NCBI GenBank assembly: GCA_036381835.1
Contig: DASVCA010000167.1
Coordinates: 1 to 39,264, forward strand
DNA from: DASULK01 sp036381835
GTDB taxonomy: Bacteria; Actinomycetota; Actinomycetes; Mycobacteriales; Micromonosporaceae
DNA length: 39,264 nt
Direction: 5' to 3'
The notes beneath the pieces are model-generated. The model was not told the DNA's origin. It made no database searches and saw only the letters and a list, made by a program, of their open reading frames with translations. Position numbers and translations under genes: made by a program. Below, one piece after another: positions 7,974 to 16,572 of the stretch. Each line of letters starts with the position of its first letter. Within the stretch, counting starts at the first letter, position 1.

Positions 7974-9341
7974 ATGACGATGACCGTGAGCAGTCAAGCG
8001 GGGGCGGCGCGACGCTTCTGGCAGCACCCGGTCCGGATCGTCGCGGCGGGTCTCGTCGCGGCGATCGCGATCGGCACCCTGCTGCTGATGCTGCCGGCCG
8101 CCCGGGCCGGGCCGGACCGCTCGGACTTCTTCACCGCGCTGTTCACCGCGACGTCGGCGATCTCCACCACCGGCCTCGCCATCACCGACACCGACACGTA
8201 CTGGAGCACCTTCGGCCAGGTGATCATCACGTTGCTCACCCAGGTCGGCGGATACGGCATCATCACCGGGGCGATGCTGACTCTGCTGCTGGTCTCCCAC
8301 CGGCTCGGGCTACGGGGAAGACTGGTGCTGACCGCGGAAAGCAAACTGCGGCTCGACATCGGCAACACACGCGCGCTGCTGGTCTGGACCGCGACGGCCA
8401 TGCTGGTGTGCGAGGCCGTCATCGCGGCCATCCTCACCCTGCGGTTCTGGACGTCGTACGAGGACCCGCTCGGTCGCGCCGCCTGGCACGGGGTGTTCCA
8501 CGCGGTACAGGCCTTCAACAACGGCGGATTCGCACTCTTCACCGCCGGCCCGGACAGACTGATCGGGGACGTCTGGGTCAGCCTGCCGCTCACCCTCGGG
8601 GTCATCGTCGGTTCACTCGGCTTCCCGGTGTTGTTCGAACTGCTTCACCGCCACCGGCCCCGACAATGGTCGATCCAGGCCCGGCTCACCGTCTGGGGCA
8701 CCCTCATCCTGCTCGCGGCCGGACTCCTCGCCACCCTCTACTTCGAGCGGGACAATCCGGCTACCCTCCGCCCGCTCGATCCGGGCCGGAGACTGCTCGT
8801 CTCGTTCGTGCTCGGCGCCATTCCCCGCTCCGGCGGCTTCTACGCCGTCGACTTCGGCGAGCTACACGAGGAAAGCCTCGCCGTCACCACCATCCTGATG
8901 TTCATCGGCGGGGGCAGCGCGAGCACCGCCGGAGGAATCAAGGTGACCACGTTCTTCCTCCTCGGCTACGTCATCTGGGCGGAGTTGCGAGGCGAGCCGG
9001 ACGTGGTCATCGGCCGACGGCGGATCGCCTCGGTCACGCAACGCCAGGCGCTCACCGTCGCACTGCTCAGCGTGGCGCTGGTGATCGCCGCGACGCTGAT
9101 CCTGACCCGGGAGACCAGCGGTGTCCCCTTGAACCATCTGCTGTTCGAGGTGGTCTCCGCGTTCTCCACCGCGGGTTTGAGTCTCGGCATCGCGCCGACG
9201 CTCTCCCTGCCCGGCCAGGTCGTCCTGATGATCCTCATGTTCGTCGGCCGGTTGGGCACCATCGTCGCCGCCTCCGCCCTCGCCGTAAACACCCGCCACC
9301 GGCACTACCGCTATCCCGAGGAGCGTCCCATTGTTGGCTAG
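7974..9341 (+). CDS. TrkH/KtrB-family potassium uptake channel subunit
   Basis: About 455 residues with the four repeated membrane-pore-membrane units of the TrkH/Ktr/HKT superfamily. Pore-loop signatures are visible as TSAISTTGLAIT, AVQAFNNGGFAL, GAIPRSGGFYAVDF and VVSAFSTAGLSLG, each carrying the selectivity-filter glycine. GGGSASTAGGIKVTTFF is a strongly conserved KtrB segment after the third pore. It imports K+ with help of the cytoplasmic RCK protein encoded next, with which it overlaps by 11 bases. Start choice is uncertain: GTG 7965, ATG 7974 and ATG 7980 are in frame and no clear ribosome-binding site distinguishes them. Length fits KtrB better than E. coli TrkH. Confidence 0.9.
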   Translation: MTMTVSSQAGAARRFWQHPVRIVAAGLVAAIAIGTLLLMLPAARAGPDRSDFFTALFTATSAISTTGLAITDTDTYWSTFGQVIITLLTQVGGYGIITGAMLTLLLVSHRLGLRGRLVLTAESKLRLDIGNTRALLVWTATAMLVCEAVIAAILTLRFWTSYEDPLGRAAWHGVFHAVQAFNNGGFALFTAGPDRLIGDVWVSLPLTLGVIVGSLGFPVLFELLHRHRPRQWSIQARLTVWGTLILLAAGLLATLYFERDNPATLRPLDPGRRLLVSFVLGAIPRSGGFYAVDFGELHEESLAVTTILMFIGGGSASTAGGIKVTTFFLLGYVIWAELRGEPDVVIGRRRIASVTQRQALTVALLSVALVIAATLILTRETSGVPLNHLLFEVVSAFSTAGLSLGIAPTLSLPGQVVLMILMFVGRLGTIVAASALAVNTRHRHYRYPEERPIVG

Positions 9342-10011
9342 CAAGACGAAGGGCCTGGTCACCGGCGAAGGCGTGGTGGTGATCGGGCTGGGCAGATTCG
9401 GCAGTGAAGTGGCTCGGTCGCTGGAGCGGATCGGAAACGAGGTACTGGCCATCGACGAGGATCCGGAGGTCGTGCAGCACTGGGCGGAACGCCTGACCTA
9501 CGTGGTGCAGGCCGACTCGACCGACGACACCTCGCTGCGCCAGGTCGGTGTGCCGGAAATCGGTCAGGTCGTGGTGGGGATCGGGTCGAATGTCGAGGCC
9601 AGCGTCTTGACCGTACTGACGTTGATCGAAATGGGCGTGCCCAACATCTGGGCGCGCGCATCCTCAGACAAGCACGCGAGGATCCTGGCCACGATCGGGG
9701 CTCACCACGTGATCTACCCGGAAGCGGTCATCGCCGAACGCATCGCCCATCTCGTCACCAGCCGAGTGCTGGACATCATCGAGTTCGAGGACGACTTCGC
9801 CATGGCGAAGACCCGGGTGCCACCCGACGTGGCCGGCCGCACACTCGCCGACACCGAGTTTCGCAGCCGGTACGGCGTGACGGTGGTCGGCGTCAAACGC
9901 CCGGGCGACGTTTTCGAATACGGCAGCCGGGAGACGCTGATTCCCGCCGACGCGATGCTCATCGTGGCGGGCGACGCCGAGCAGATCCGCCGTTTCGCCG
10001 CCGAGACCTGA
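9331..10011 (+). CDS. TrkA/KtrA-family RCK regulatory subunit of K+ channel
   Basis: 226 residues starting at TTG 9331, inside the end of the channel gene; GAGGAG at 9318-9323 lies about seven bases before it and supports this start. Residues ~12-130 form an RCK_N Rossmann domain with VVVIGLGRFGSEVARSL (GxGxxG) and an acidic end of beta-2 (AIDEDPE), which binds nucleotide (ATP/ADP or NAD). Residues ~145-226 form a TrkA_C domain (RTLADTEFRSRYGVTVVGVKR). It gates the adjacent channel at the inner membrane face. Close overlap means the two subunits are made together. Confidence 0.92.
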   Translation: MLASKTKGLVTGEGVVVIGLGRFGSEVARSLERIGNEVLAIDEDPEVVQHWAERLTYVVQADSTDDTSLRQVGVPEIGQVVVGIGSNVEASVLTVLTLIEMGVPNIWARASSDKHARILATIGAHHVIYPEAVIAERIAHLVTSRVLDIIEFEDDFAMAKTRVPPDVAGRTLADTEFRSRYGVTVVGVKRPGDVFEYGSRETLIPADAMLIVAGDAEQIRRFAAET

Positions 10012-10024
10012 CCTCCGGTCGCCG

Positions 10025-11545
10025 TCACCCGGTGGCGAGCAGCTGGTCCACCGGCGCGAAATCGTCGGTGAGCACCGGGGCTTCCCCGACGAACTCCGCC
10101 AGCTCGGACCCGGTGAGGAGGGTCACCGGCTCCGGCGACACCGACGCGAGCCGGTCGCGCAGCCGGTCCAGGGCGAGCGGCACGTCCGAGGCGATGATCA
10201 AAAAGTTGGCGCCCTCGGTGCCGCGGAGCGCGGCGTCCGGCGCGACGAGCGCGACGTGACCGAACTCGGCGGCGACGGTGGCCAGCTCGGCGCGGATGAA
10301 CCGCAGCGGCGCATAGTCGATGACGTTCTGCACGTAGATCCCGCCGGTGCGGGTGACCCGGCGGATCTGCGCGATCATCTCCCGGGTGGCCAGGTGCCAC
10401 GGCACCACCAGATGCCCGAACGCGTCCCCGACCACCAGGTCGGCGCTGTCCGTCGGGGTTGCGGAGAGCAAGACCCGGGCGTCGCCCACCACGGGCCGCA
10501 ACTCGGGTCCCGGCCGCACATCCAGCTCGCGCTTCCCCAGCTCGACCAGACCCCCGTCGATCTCGAACACGGTGTTGCGGCTGCCGGGACGGGTCGCGGT
10601 GAGGTATCTGGGCATCGTGAAGCCGCCGCCGCCGAGGTGCACGGCGTCCACCGGCACGCCCGGCGCGGCCATCAGATCGACGACCGCCCCGATCCACCGG
10701 GTGTAGGCGAACTCGAGGTGGGTCGGGTCGGCCAGGTCGACGTACGAGTGGTGGGCCGAGTTGAGCAGCAGCAGGCGACCCGTGGGCCGGTCGGGGTCGG
10801 CGGCCACCGCCGCGCAATGGTAGGCGGTCTCCACATCACACGGCGTCGGTGCCGCGGTGGAGAAGGAGACTCCGGCCAGGCCCACCACGATGACCACCGC
10901 GCTCGTGCGCCGTGTCACGGGCAGGACGATCGTCTGACGTCGCACATACCAGGCGAGCGCGACTCCGCTGCCGCAGAGCAGCACCGACAGGCCGACCATG
11001 ATGACGCTGGTCGGCAGCGCCGCGACCAGCACGAATCCGGTGCCGAGGGTGGCGGTGATCCCGCCGAGGGTGCCGATCCCGGACAGCCGCCCGACCACCT
11101 GTCCGGTCCGGCGCAGGTCGCCGAGCTGAAGCTTGACCACCAGCGGGGTCACCGCAGACAGCAGGGCCGCCGGTGGGAACACGGCCAGCGCGGCCAGCAG
11201 CAGGATGCCCGCCGCGGCCTCGCCGCGCAGCACCTCACCGGCATAGCGGACCAACGGCAAGGTCACCGCCGTGGCGACCCCGGCCACGAACAGGGCCGGG
11301 GCGACGAGCAGCCGCGGGTCCCGCCGGTCCGCCAGCCAGCCCCCGAACCAGGCCCCGTAGGCGATGGCGGCCAACGCTATCCCGATCACCGAGCTGGTCA
11401 CCTGCAGCGTGGTGCCGACGTACGGGCCGACCAGCCGCAGCGAGACGGTCTCCAGTACGAGCACCGCCCCACTGGCCAAAAACACCAGCGACGCGGCGAG
11501 CCCGTTGGGCAGGGGCCGGACGGTTACGGACGGTTGGGAACTCAC
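10025..11545 (-). CDS. Membrane-fused spermidine-synthase-like protein
   Basis: 506 residues from GTG 11545; the alternative ATG at 11596 would add a polar tail. Residues ~10-220 carry about seven hydrophobic segments (LAASLVFLASGAVLVLETVS onward), the arrangement of MFS-like domains fused to spermidine synthases. Residues ~255-500 resemble a SpeE Rossmann domain: VDAVHLGGGGFTMPRYL is the SAM-type glycine loop, followed by NTVFEIDGGLVELGKREL and VVGDARVLL. The putrescine-binding catalytic segment, usually D-S-(T/S)-D-P, here reads VVGDAFGHLVVP, so polyamine synthesis is doubtful and another aminopropyl- or methyl-transfer role is possible. It is convergent with the RCK gene and separated by 13 bases. 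Confidence 0.8.
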   Translation of the reverse strand: MSSQPSVTVRPLPNGLAASLVFLASGAVLVLETVSLRLVGPYVGTTLQVTSSVIGIALAAIAYGAWFGGWLADRRDPRLLVAPALFVAGVATAVTLPLVRYAGEVLRGEAAAGILLLAALAVFPPAALLSAVTPLVVKLQLGDLRRTGQVVGRLSGIGTLGGITATLGTGFVLVAALPTSVIMVGLSVLLCGSGVALAWYVRRQTIVLPVTRRTSAVVIVVGLAGVSFSTAAPTPCDVETAYHCAAVAADPDRPTGRLLLLNSAHHSYVDLADPTHLEFAYTRWIGAVVDLMAAPGVPVDAVHLGGGGFTMPRYLTATRPGSRNTVFEIDGGLVELGKRELDVRPGPELRPVVGDARVLLSATPTDSADLVVGDAFGHLVVPWHLATREMIAQIRRVTRTGGIYVQNVIDYAPLRFIRAELATVAAEFGHVALVAPDAALRGTEGANFLIIASDVPLALDRLRDRLASVSPEPVTLLTGSELAEFVGEAPVLTDDFAPVDQLLATG

Positions 11546-11609
11546 CGTTGCGATCGTACGCAGCTCGCCCCGATCCGACCGCCGGTCGGCGAGCACACCC
11601 GGGGCAGGC

Positions 11610-12644
11610 TTAAATAATCGACACGTGCACGTGGTTGGTGTGCGCCCCAGCCGGGCTGGTGCCCCCGTTGTACGACCGCCAACCGGTGCTGGGCATCCAG
11701 ATCTGGCGATACCAGATCACGTAGAGCACGCCGAGCCGGCTGGCGTTCTTCACGTAGAAAGCCGCCAGGTTGTCGCCGTACGTCTTGTCGCCGCCCGTGG
11801 CGTGGACGTTGAGGAACCCGCTGGTCGCGGCGGAGAAGTCACAGGCCCGCCCCTTGGGATGCTCCCCACTGCCGCCCGACCGGTAGCAGGACACGTACCG
11901 CCGGAACCCGGCGGCCTTCGCCTCGTTGAGCGCGTGCAGGGTGCGAGGGGTGATGCAGCCCGACGTGGTGGGGTCGTCGACGGTGCATGACTCAGCGGGC
12001 CACGAGCCGTCGGGGTTGCGCGGGGCTGGCTTGGCCAGGGGCGAGTTCGGGTTGATGAAGCCTCGGCTGCTGCCGCTGCTCACCCGCGCCAGCGCCCGCT
12101 CGGCCTCCTGCTTGCGCTTGGCCATCACGGCGACCTGTTTCGTCTGCTCAGCGACCTCGTAGTCGATGGCCGCCTTGGCCAGAGCCGCCCGGTCCTGCGC
12201 GTCCAACAGTTCGCGCAGCTGCCGATCGCCGCGTTTGGCCATCAGTTCGAGGCTGATGACGCGGTCCAGGAACGCCTCCGGGGAGGCGCTGTTGAGCAGC
12301 ACCGAAACCGGCCCGAGCCGACCGACCCGGTAGGACTGCGCGGCGACCGCGTTCACCTCGCCCCGTAGCGCGGCGATCCGTTCCTCGACCCTGCGCAGCT
12401 CCAGATTCAGCTCGAGCTGGCGCTTCTTGGAGTTCTCGAGTTTCGCCTGTGCCTCCAGGTGCCCCTTGGCGGCCGCCTCCAGCGCATCCCGCAGCTTCTT
12501 GTCATCGCCTTCGTCGGGCGGGGTCAACGCGACGACGGCGGCGGTGGCGGGAGGCGCCGGCGTCCCGATGAAGACCGCAGCTGCCGCGAGCAGCGCTACG
12601 AGCAACGCCAAGCCCCGGCCTCGGGTAACAGGCGTCTTACGCAC
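11610..12644 (-). CDS. Secreted coiled-coil protein with C-terminal peptidase-like domain (copy 1)
   Basis: 344 residues from GTG 12644, which has GAAGGA seven bases upstream; the longer frame to 12773 lacks this. A signal peptide (RKTPVTRGRGLALLVALLAA to an ATAA cleavage region) is followed by an Ala/Glu/Lys-rich coiled coil at ~55-205 (KRQLELNLELRRVEERIAAL). A linker rich in Pro/Asn leads to a ~110-residue C-terminal domain with ESCTVDDPTTSGCITPRTLH, GEHPKGRACDFS and a closing HTNHVHVSI. The HxxGRACDF and HxNHVHV residues resemble zinc-ligand motifs of peptidoglycan DD-peptidase-like folds, so cell-wall remodelling is inferred. A paralogue lies at 21659-22669, with the same domain plan and closely matching C-terminus. 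Confidence 0.85.
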   Translation of the reverse strand: MRKTPVTRGRGLALLVALLAAAAVFIGTPAPPATAAVVALTPPDEGDDKKLRDALEAAAKGHLEAQAKLENSKKRQLELNLELRRVEERIAALRGEVNAVAAQSYRVGRLGPVSVLLNSASPEAFLDRVISLELMAKRGDRQLRELLDAQDRAALAKAAIDYEVAEQTKQVAVMAKRKQEAERALARVSSGSSRGFINPNSPLAKPAPRNPDGSWPAESCTVDDPTTSGCITPRTLHALNEAKAAGFRRYVSCYRSGGSGEHPKGRACDFSAATSGFLNVHATGGDKTYGDNLAAFYVKNASRLGVLYVIWYRQIWMPSTGWRSYNGGTSPAGAHTNHVHVSII

Positions 12645-12776
12645 GAGCTGTTCCTTCTTCCGAGAGAGTGCAGGCCAGCTTACCGAACTCCACCCGCGGC
12701 TGTCCGCCTGCGACCGCCGAGGACCGGGCGGGGCAACCAGACGAACAGCCACCACCGGCCCATACCGTGCCAACGC

Positions 12777-14051
12777 TCACCGGCCGACGCCGCGGCTGAC
12801 GAGCAGCATGGCCACGTCGTCGGGCAGGGCCCCGGCGTTGAGTTCCTCGGCCCGTTCGACCAGCCAGCCCGGCAATTCGGGCAGCGGCACCGCGCGCGCC
12901 CTCGGGTCGTCGACCAGATCGCGTAGCCCGGCGACCTCGAGACGTTCGTCCCCGACCCCGATGCGGCCCTCGATCAGACCGTCGGTGTAGAGCAGCAGCG
13001 ACCAGTCCTCGGTGTCGAAGGTCAGGTTCAGCGCCCGCGGCGGACGGGGTTGCACGCCGAGCAGCAGACCGCTGACGGGTGCCACCTCGGTGACGGTGCC
13101 GTTGGCCAGCAGCAGCGGCGGAGGATGGCCGGCCAACCGGATCGTGGCGCGGTTGGCTGCCAGATCGAGACGGACCGTGGCTGCGGTGGCGAAGACCTCC
13201 GGCCGGTCACGCTCGCTGATCAGGACCTGCTCGATCGCCGGCAGCACGGCGTCGTCCGGCGCTCCGCCGAGAATCAACGCGCGCCAGGCGACCCGCAGCT
13301 CGACCCCGAGCGCCGCCTCGTCGACGCCGTGCCCGCACACGTCCCCGACGATCAGATCGAGGCGATCCGGCCCGGTCTGTACGACGTCGTAGAAGTCTCC
13401 GCTGAGCAGGGCCGAATGCTGACGGGGGCGGTAGAACGTGTGGATCTGCACCAGCTCGGTGTCGATCCGGGGCTGCGGCAGCAGCGCGTGCTCCAACCGG
13501 ACGGACTGCTGCTGGCGCAACTCCACCTCGCGCAGCCGGCGGGCGTTCTCCGCCGCCCGTTTGCGTTCCACCGCGTACCACAGTGCCCGGGTCAGCAGCA
13601 CCGTGTCGAGCCGGCTCTTGACCAGGTAGTCCTGGGCGCCCTGGGCGACCGCCTCGATGCCCAGGTGCTCGTCGTGGTGCCCGGTCAGCACGCAGACCGC
13701 CGCATTCTCGGCCAGCCCCAGCACCTGCCGGAGCCCGTCGAGCCCCTGCCCATCGGAGAGCCCGAGGTCGAACAGCACGCAGTCAACGTCGGCGATCCGA
13801 CGGCGGGCTTCGGTGAGGCTGTCCGCGACGATCAAGTCGACCGCCGGGCCGACCTCGGTCAGCAGCTCATCTACGCGAAGCGGGCCGCCTTCGCCGTCGC
13901 CGCCGTTGATCAGCAGCACTCGAAGGCGGCAGGCGGCGGCCTCGCCGTCCACACCGGGCGAGGGGGTAACCCTGCCGCTCACCTCGGCGTCTTGGACGGA
14001 CAGCCGACACCGCGCCCCGGGGGAGTCGGGTTCTGTTTCGGCCCCCGTCAT
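12777..14051 (-). CDS. Response regulator receiver fused to SpoIIE/PP2C phosphatase
   Basis: 424 residues. After a ~40-residue disordered N-tail, residues ~42-160 form a receiver domain with phospho-acceptor Asp95 (CVLFDLGLSDG), Thr in VLTG and Lys145 in YLVKS; the early acidic pair typical of receivers is replaced by LINGGDGEGG, so metal binding may be altered. A helical linker (RKRAAENARRLREVELRQQQ) leads to a PP2C/SpoIIE phosphatase domain, residues ~190-420, with SGDFYDVV, LIVGDVCGHGVDE, LLYTDGLIEGR and a final LPDDVAMLLV. Such RsbU-like proteins dephosphorylate anti-sigma-factor antagonists (STAS proteins). No anti-sigma partner of that type is adjacent. The start ATG lacks a strong ribosome-binding site. 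Confidence 0.9.
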   Translation of the reverse strand: MTGAETEPDSPGARCRLSVQDAEVSGRVTPSPGVDGEAAACRLRVLLINGGDGEGGPLRVDELLTEVGPAVDLIVADSLTEARRRIADVDCVLFDLGLSDGQGLDGLRQVLGLAENAAVCVLTGHHDEHLGIEAVAQGAQDYLVKSRLDTVLLTRALWYAVERKRAAENARRLREVELRQQQSVRLEHALLPQPRIDTELVQIHTFYRPRQHSALLSGDFYDVVQTGPDRLDLIVGDVCGHGVDEAALGVELRVAWRALILGGAPDDAVLPAIEQVLISERDRPEVFATAATVRLDLAANRATIRLAGHPPPLLLANGTVTEVAPVSGLLLGVQPRPPRALNLTFDTEDWSLLLYTDGLIEGRIGVGDERLEVAGLRDLVDDPRARAVPLPELPGWLVERAEELNAGALPDDVAMLLVSRGVGR

Positions 14052-14239
14052 CTGCCATCACCACACCCACACCGGGCCGCCCGAACCTGCCTCGGGCGGC
14101 GGGACACACGTCGGAGCCGCCGAGGTCACGACCGGCCCCGACGAGGGAGCGCTGCCCCACCATATCGGAAACCGCCGCCGACCCGGGTCCAAGCGCGATC
14201 CACCCGGCTCGACGGCCGCGGTGTCGCCGATCGCGCCGC

Positions 14240-14518
14240 CTACTTCCAGCGGAAATGCACGAAGATCCGGCCGAAGTTCTTGGCGTCCTTCTCCACCCGG
14301 TGGTAAAGCTGCTTGATCTCCCGCTGCTCCAGGAACCGCAGCACCCGCTTCTTGAGCTGGCCGGAGCCCTTTCCCGGGATGATCTCGACGAGAGTCGCCT
14401 TCTTCGCCACCGCCTCGTCGATGACGCCGCGCAGCGCGCGGTCGATCTCATGCCCGCGGTTGTAGATGTCGTGCAGGTCGAGTTTCAGCTTCAATCCGAC
14501 CACCCGGGACGCCGGCAT
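14240..14518 (-). CDS. Small Smr-domain protein
   Basis: 92 residues from ATG 14518. Nearly the whole chain is one Smr domain: LKLDLHDIYNRG contains the LDLH motif, followed by a helix (EIDRALRGVIDEAVAKK), then VEIIPGKGSGQLKKRVLRFL with the (G)xGxGxL turn. Smr domains are nucleases or nucleic-acid binding modules found at the C-terminus of MutS2 or alone. It lies 22 bases after a TPR gene and is probably co-transcribed with it and the ROK kinase. The 188 bases between it and the PP2C gene hold no recognised feature. Confidence 0.85.
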   Translation of the reverse strand: MPASRVVGLKLKLDLHDIYNRGHEIDRALRGVIDEAVAKKATLVEIIPGKGSGQLKKRVLRFLEQREIKQLYHRVEKDAKNFGRIFVHFRWK

Positions 14519-14540
14519 GATTGGCAATGGCAGGTGAATC

Positions 14541-14918
14541 CTACGTCCCGTCACCGACCTGGTTCGCCACGCGGATGACCGCCGACTGGTAGTCGTAGTC
14601 GTCCGGCCGCATCGCCGCTGCGAGCCGCAGATGCGGCAGCGCCTCCTGGCGACGTCCTTGCCGTTCCAACGTACGCCCGAGCACATGGTGCGCGTAGTGG
14701 TCGCTGGGGTCCTGGTCGACCAGGAGGCGCAACTGCTCCTCGGCCCGCCGCAGCTGGGCCGAGGAGAAGTAGGCGCGGGCGAGCAGCTGGCGTACCGCCG
14801 CGTTCCCCGGCTCGGCCTCGATGATGGGCTCCAGCAGTCGGGCCGCGCCGGCCGGATCACCGGCTTCGAAGTACATCGTCGCCCGCCGGTACTCCTCAAG
14901 AAGATCCACTTCTACCAC
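14541..14918 (-). CDS. Small TPR-repeat protein
   Basis: 125 residues with about three tetratricopeptide repeats: AGDPAGAARLLEPIIEAEPG, LARAYFSSAQLRRAEEQLRL and VLGRTLERQGRRQEALPHLR, each with the small/large residue pattern of paired helices. No signal peptide or membrane segment, so a cytoplasmic scaffold is likely. It lies between the ROK kinase gene (22 bases upstream) and the Smr gene (22 bases downstream). Its function is not evident. Confidence 0.85.
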   Translation of the reverse strand: MVEVDLLEEYRRATMYFEAGDPAGAARLLEPIIEAEPGNAAVRQLLARAYFSSAQLRRAEEQLRLLVDQDPSDHYAHHVLGRTLERQGRRQEALPHLRLAAAMRPDDYDYQSAVIRVANQVGDGT

Positions 14919-14940
14919 CTTCTTCCCGCGGACGAACCGC

Positions 14941-15708
14941 TCATCCCTCCAGGATGCCCCGCAACGACCACGCCCGCACCCCGCCGACGAGCGCGGCGGT
15001 GTTCGGCACCACGATCACGTCGTCGCCCATCCGAGAAAGCTGCTCCGGGCGGATCCGGCGGGCGTTGCCCCCGCCGAGGTAGAGCCGGTCCCACAGGAAC
15101 ACCGGCCGCAGCCCGTCCACCACGGTCCGCACCCGCCGCGACCAGAAGGTGTCGCCGAGGCGCCGCCGCTCGTGCTCCCCGATGTACGTGTCGTACGTCT
15201 GCCCCCAGCGCACGGGCGCCTGAGACAGTTCGAGGTGCGGGGCGAGCACCCCGCCGTCGAACAGGGCGCTGCCGAGTCCGGTGCCCAGGGTCAGCACGAG
15301 TTCCAGCCCGGTGCCGGCGACCACCCCCGCGCCGTGCACCTCGGCGTCGTTGAGCACCAGTACGGGAAGACCGAAGGCGCCGGCGAGGGCCGCCTGGGCG
15401 TCGAAGCCCGACCACTGCGCGACCAGATCGGGGTCCACCCTGCTGCGCGGCCCGCGGCGGGTCACGTAGTGCGGGGTCGCGACGACCACCCCGTGCCTGA
15501 TCATCCCGGGCATGCCGACGGTGACCCGGTCCGCGGCGGGCAACTGGCCGCCGATCTGCACGAGGGTCTTGACGAACAGGTCGGGCGGGAAGGGATACGG
15601 GGTGGGCACACGCACCGGCTGAGCCCGCATGGTGCCCGCCGCGTCGAGCACCGAGGCCTTGATTCCGCCGCCACCGCAGTCGATCGTCAGGGTTGTCGCC
15701 ACGGCCAC
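14941..15708 (-). CDS. ROK-family, polyphosphate-glucokinase-like kinase
   Basis: 255 residues from GTG 15708 (GTG 15702 also possible). The phosphate-binding loop at the N-terminus reads LTIDCGGGGIKASVLD, where polyphosphate/ATP glucokinases (PpgK) have D-I-G-G-S-G-I-K; the second nucleotide loop reads LTLGTGLGSALFDGGVLAPH, very close to PpgK. The size also fits PpgK (about 250 residues). The expected product phosphorylates glucose with polyphosphate or ATP to feed glycolysis. The aspartate of the catalytic pocket is present in LVLNDAEVHG. The ExGH motif common in ROK kinases is replaced by HLELSQ, so substrate choice could differ. Confidence 0.78.
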   Translation of the reverse strand: MAVATTLTIDCGGGGIKASVLDAAGTMRAQPVRVPTPYPFPPDLFVKTLVQIGGQLPAADRVTVGMPGMIRHGVVVATPHYVTRRGPRSRVDPDLVAQWSGFDAQAALAGAFGLPVLVLNDAEVHGAGVVAGTGLELVLTLGTGLGSALFDGGVLAPHLELSQAPVRWGQTYDTYIGEHERRRLGDTFWSRRVRTVVDGLRPVFLWDRLYLGGGNARRIRPEQLSRMGDDVIVVPNTAALVGGVRAWSLRGILEG

Positions 15709-15833
15709 AGTCTGCCCGCCGCGCCGGTGCCGCCACGGTGCATCCCCCACGACCGGGCCAGAGCGCCCCGGCGAGGTGGTGGCCGGGGCATGAGCGCGCC
15801 GGATGCGGGTAGCCCCCGGCCCGGGAGGTGACC

Positions 15834-16556
15834 ATGTTCGTTCCGGGCCGCACCGCGCCCGCCGAGTCCCGGCTCAGGGCGGTGGACGAGCATCTGCGCC
15901 GGGCTTTCGGGGAGCTGGTCGCGCACGACGATCGGCTGCGGGGGCTCGCCGTCGAGGCCCGGTTCGACCGCGGGGTCGCCCACCTGACCGGCGAGGTGGC
16001 CGATCACGGGCAGCTGCGCCTGGTCCGGGACCTGATCGGCCGTCTCCACGGGGTGCTCGGAGTCTGGTCGCGGGTACGGGTGGCCGGCCGTGAGCCGACC
16101 GTGCTGGATCTCGGGTGCGGTGGAGTCAAGCAGTACGACGGCAACATCGGGCTCGATCTTTACCCGACGGTCGGCGTGGACGCGGTGGCCGATCTCAGCC
16201 GGCCGTTGCCGATAGCGGACGACTCGGTGGATGTGATCTTCACTGTGCACATCCTCGAGCACCTGCTCGACTTCCTGCCGCTCGTCGACGAGTGCCACCG
16301 GGTGCTGCGTCCGGGCGGGACGCTGCACGTGCTCAGCCCGTGGTACGGGCATGTGAATGCGGTCGCCGACCCGACCCACGTACGGCTGCTCGACCTGCAG
16401 ACCATCAAGGGCATCTGCCGGCGCGGCCCGCACGCGCCCCGGTGGTATCCGCTGCACGCCGCCTGCGACGGGGCATCGATCTTCGCCGATCTGACCCCGC
16501 TCGGCCCCGACGATCCGGCCCCCGAACCCGCCCACCTGGCCCGATTCTTCGACTGA
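15834..16556 (+). CDS. BON-domain/SAM-dependent methyltransferase fusion
   Basis: 240 residues from ATG 15834, preceded by GGGAGG at 15823-15828; the in-frame GTG at 15828 lies within that site. Residues ~12-78 look like a BON domain (RLRAVDEHLRRAF, LAVEARFDRGVAHLTGEVAD, GVLGVWSRVRVAG), usually a membrane- or phospholipid-associated module. Residues ~82-240 are a class I methyltransferase with motif I VLDLGCGG directly followed by IGLDLYP, then DDSVDVIFTVHILEHL and RVLRPGGTLHVLSPW. The substrate is not evident. It is transcribed away from the ROK kinase gene and converges on the anti-sigma gene. The pairing of the two domains is unusual. Confidence 0.8.
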   Translation: MFVPGRTAPAESRLRAVDEHLRRAFGELVAHDDRLRGLAVEARFDRGVAHLTGEVADHGQLRLVRDLIGRLHGVLGVWSRVRVAGREPTVLDLGCGGVKQYDGNIGLDLYPTVGVDAVADLSRPLPIADDSVDVIFTVHILEHLLDFLPLVDECHRVLRPGGTLHVLSPWYGHVNAVADPTHVRLLDLQTIKGICRRGPHAPRWYPLHAACDGASIFADLTPLGPDDPAPEPAHLARFFD

Positions 16557-16572
16557 CCGGCGGGTGGGTCGG

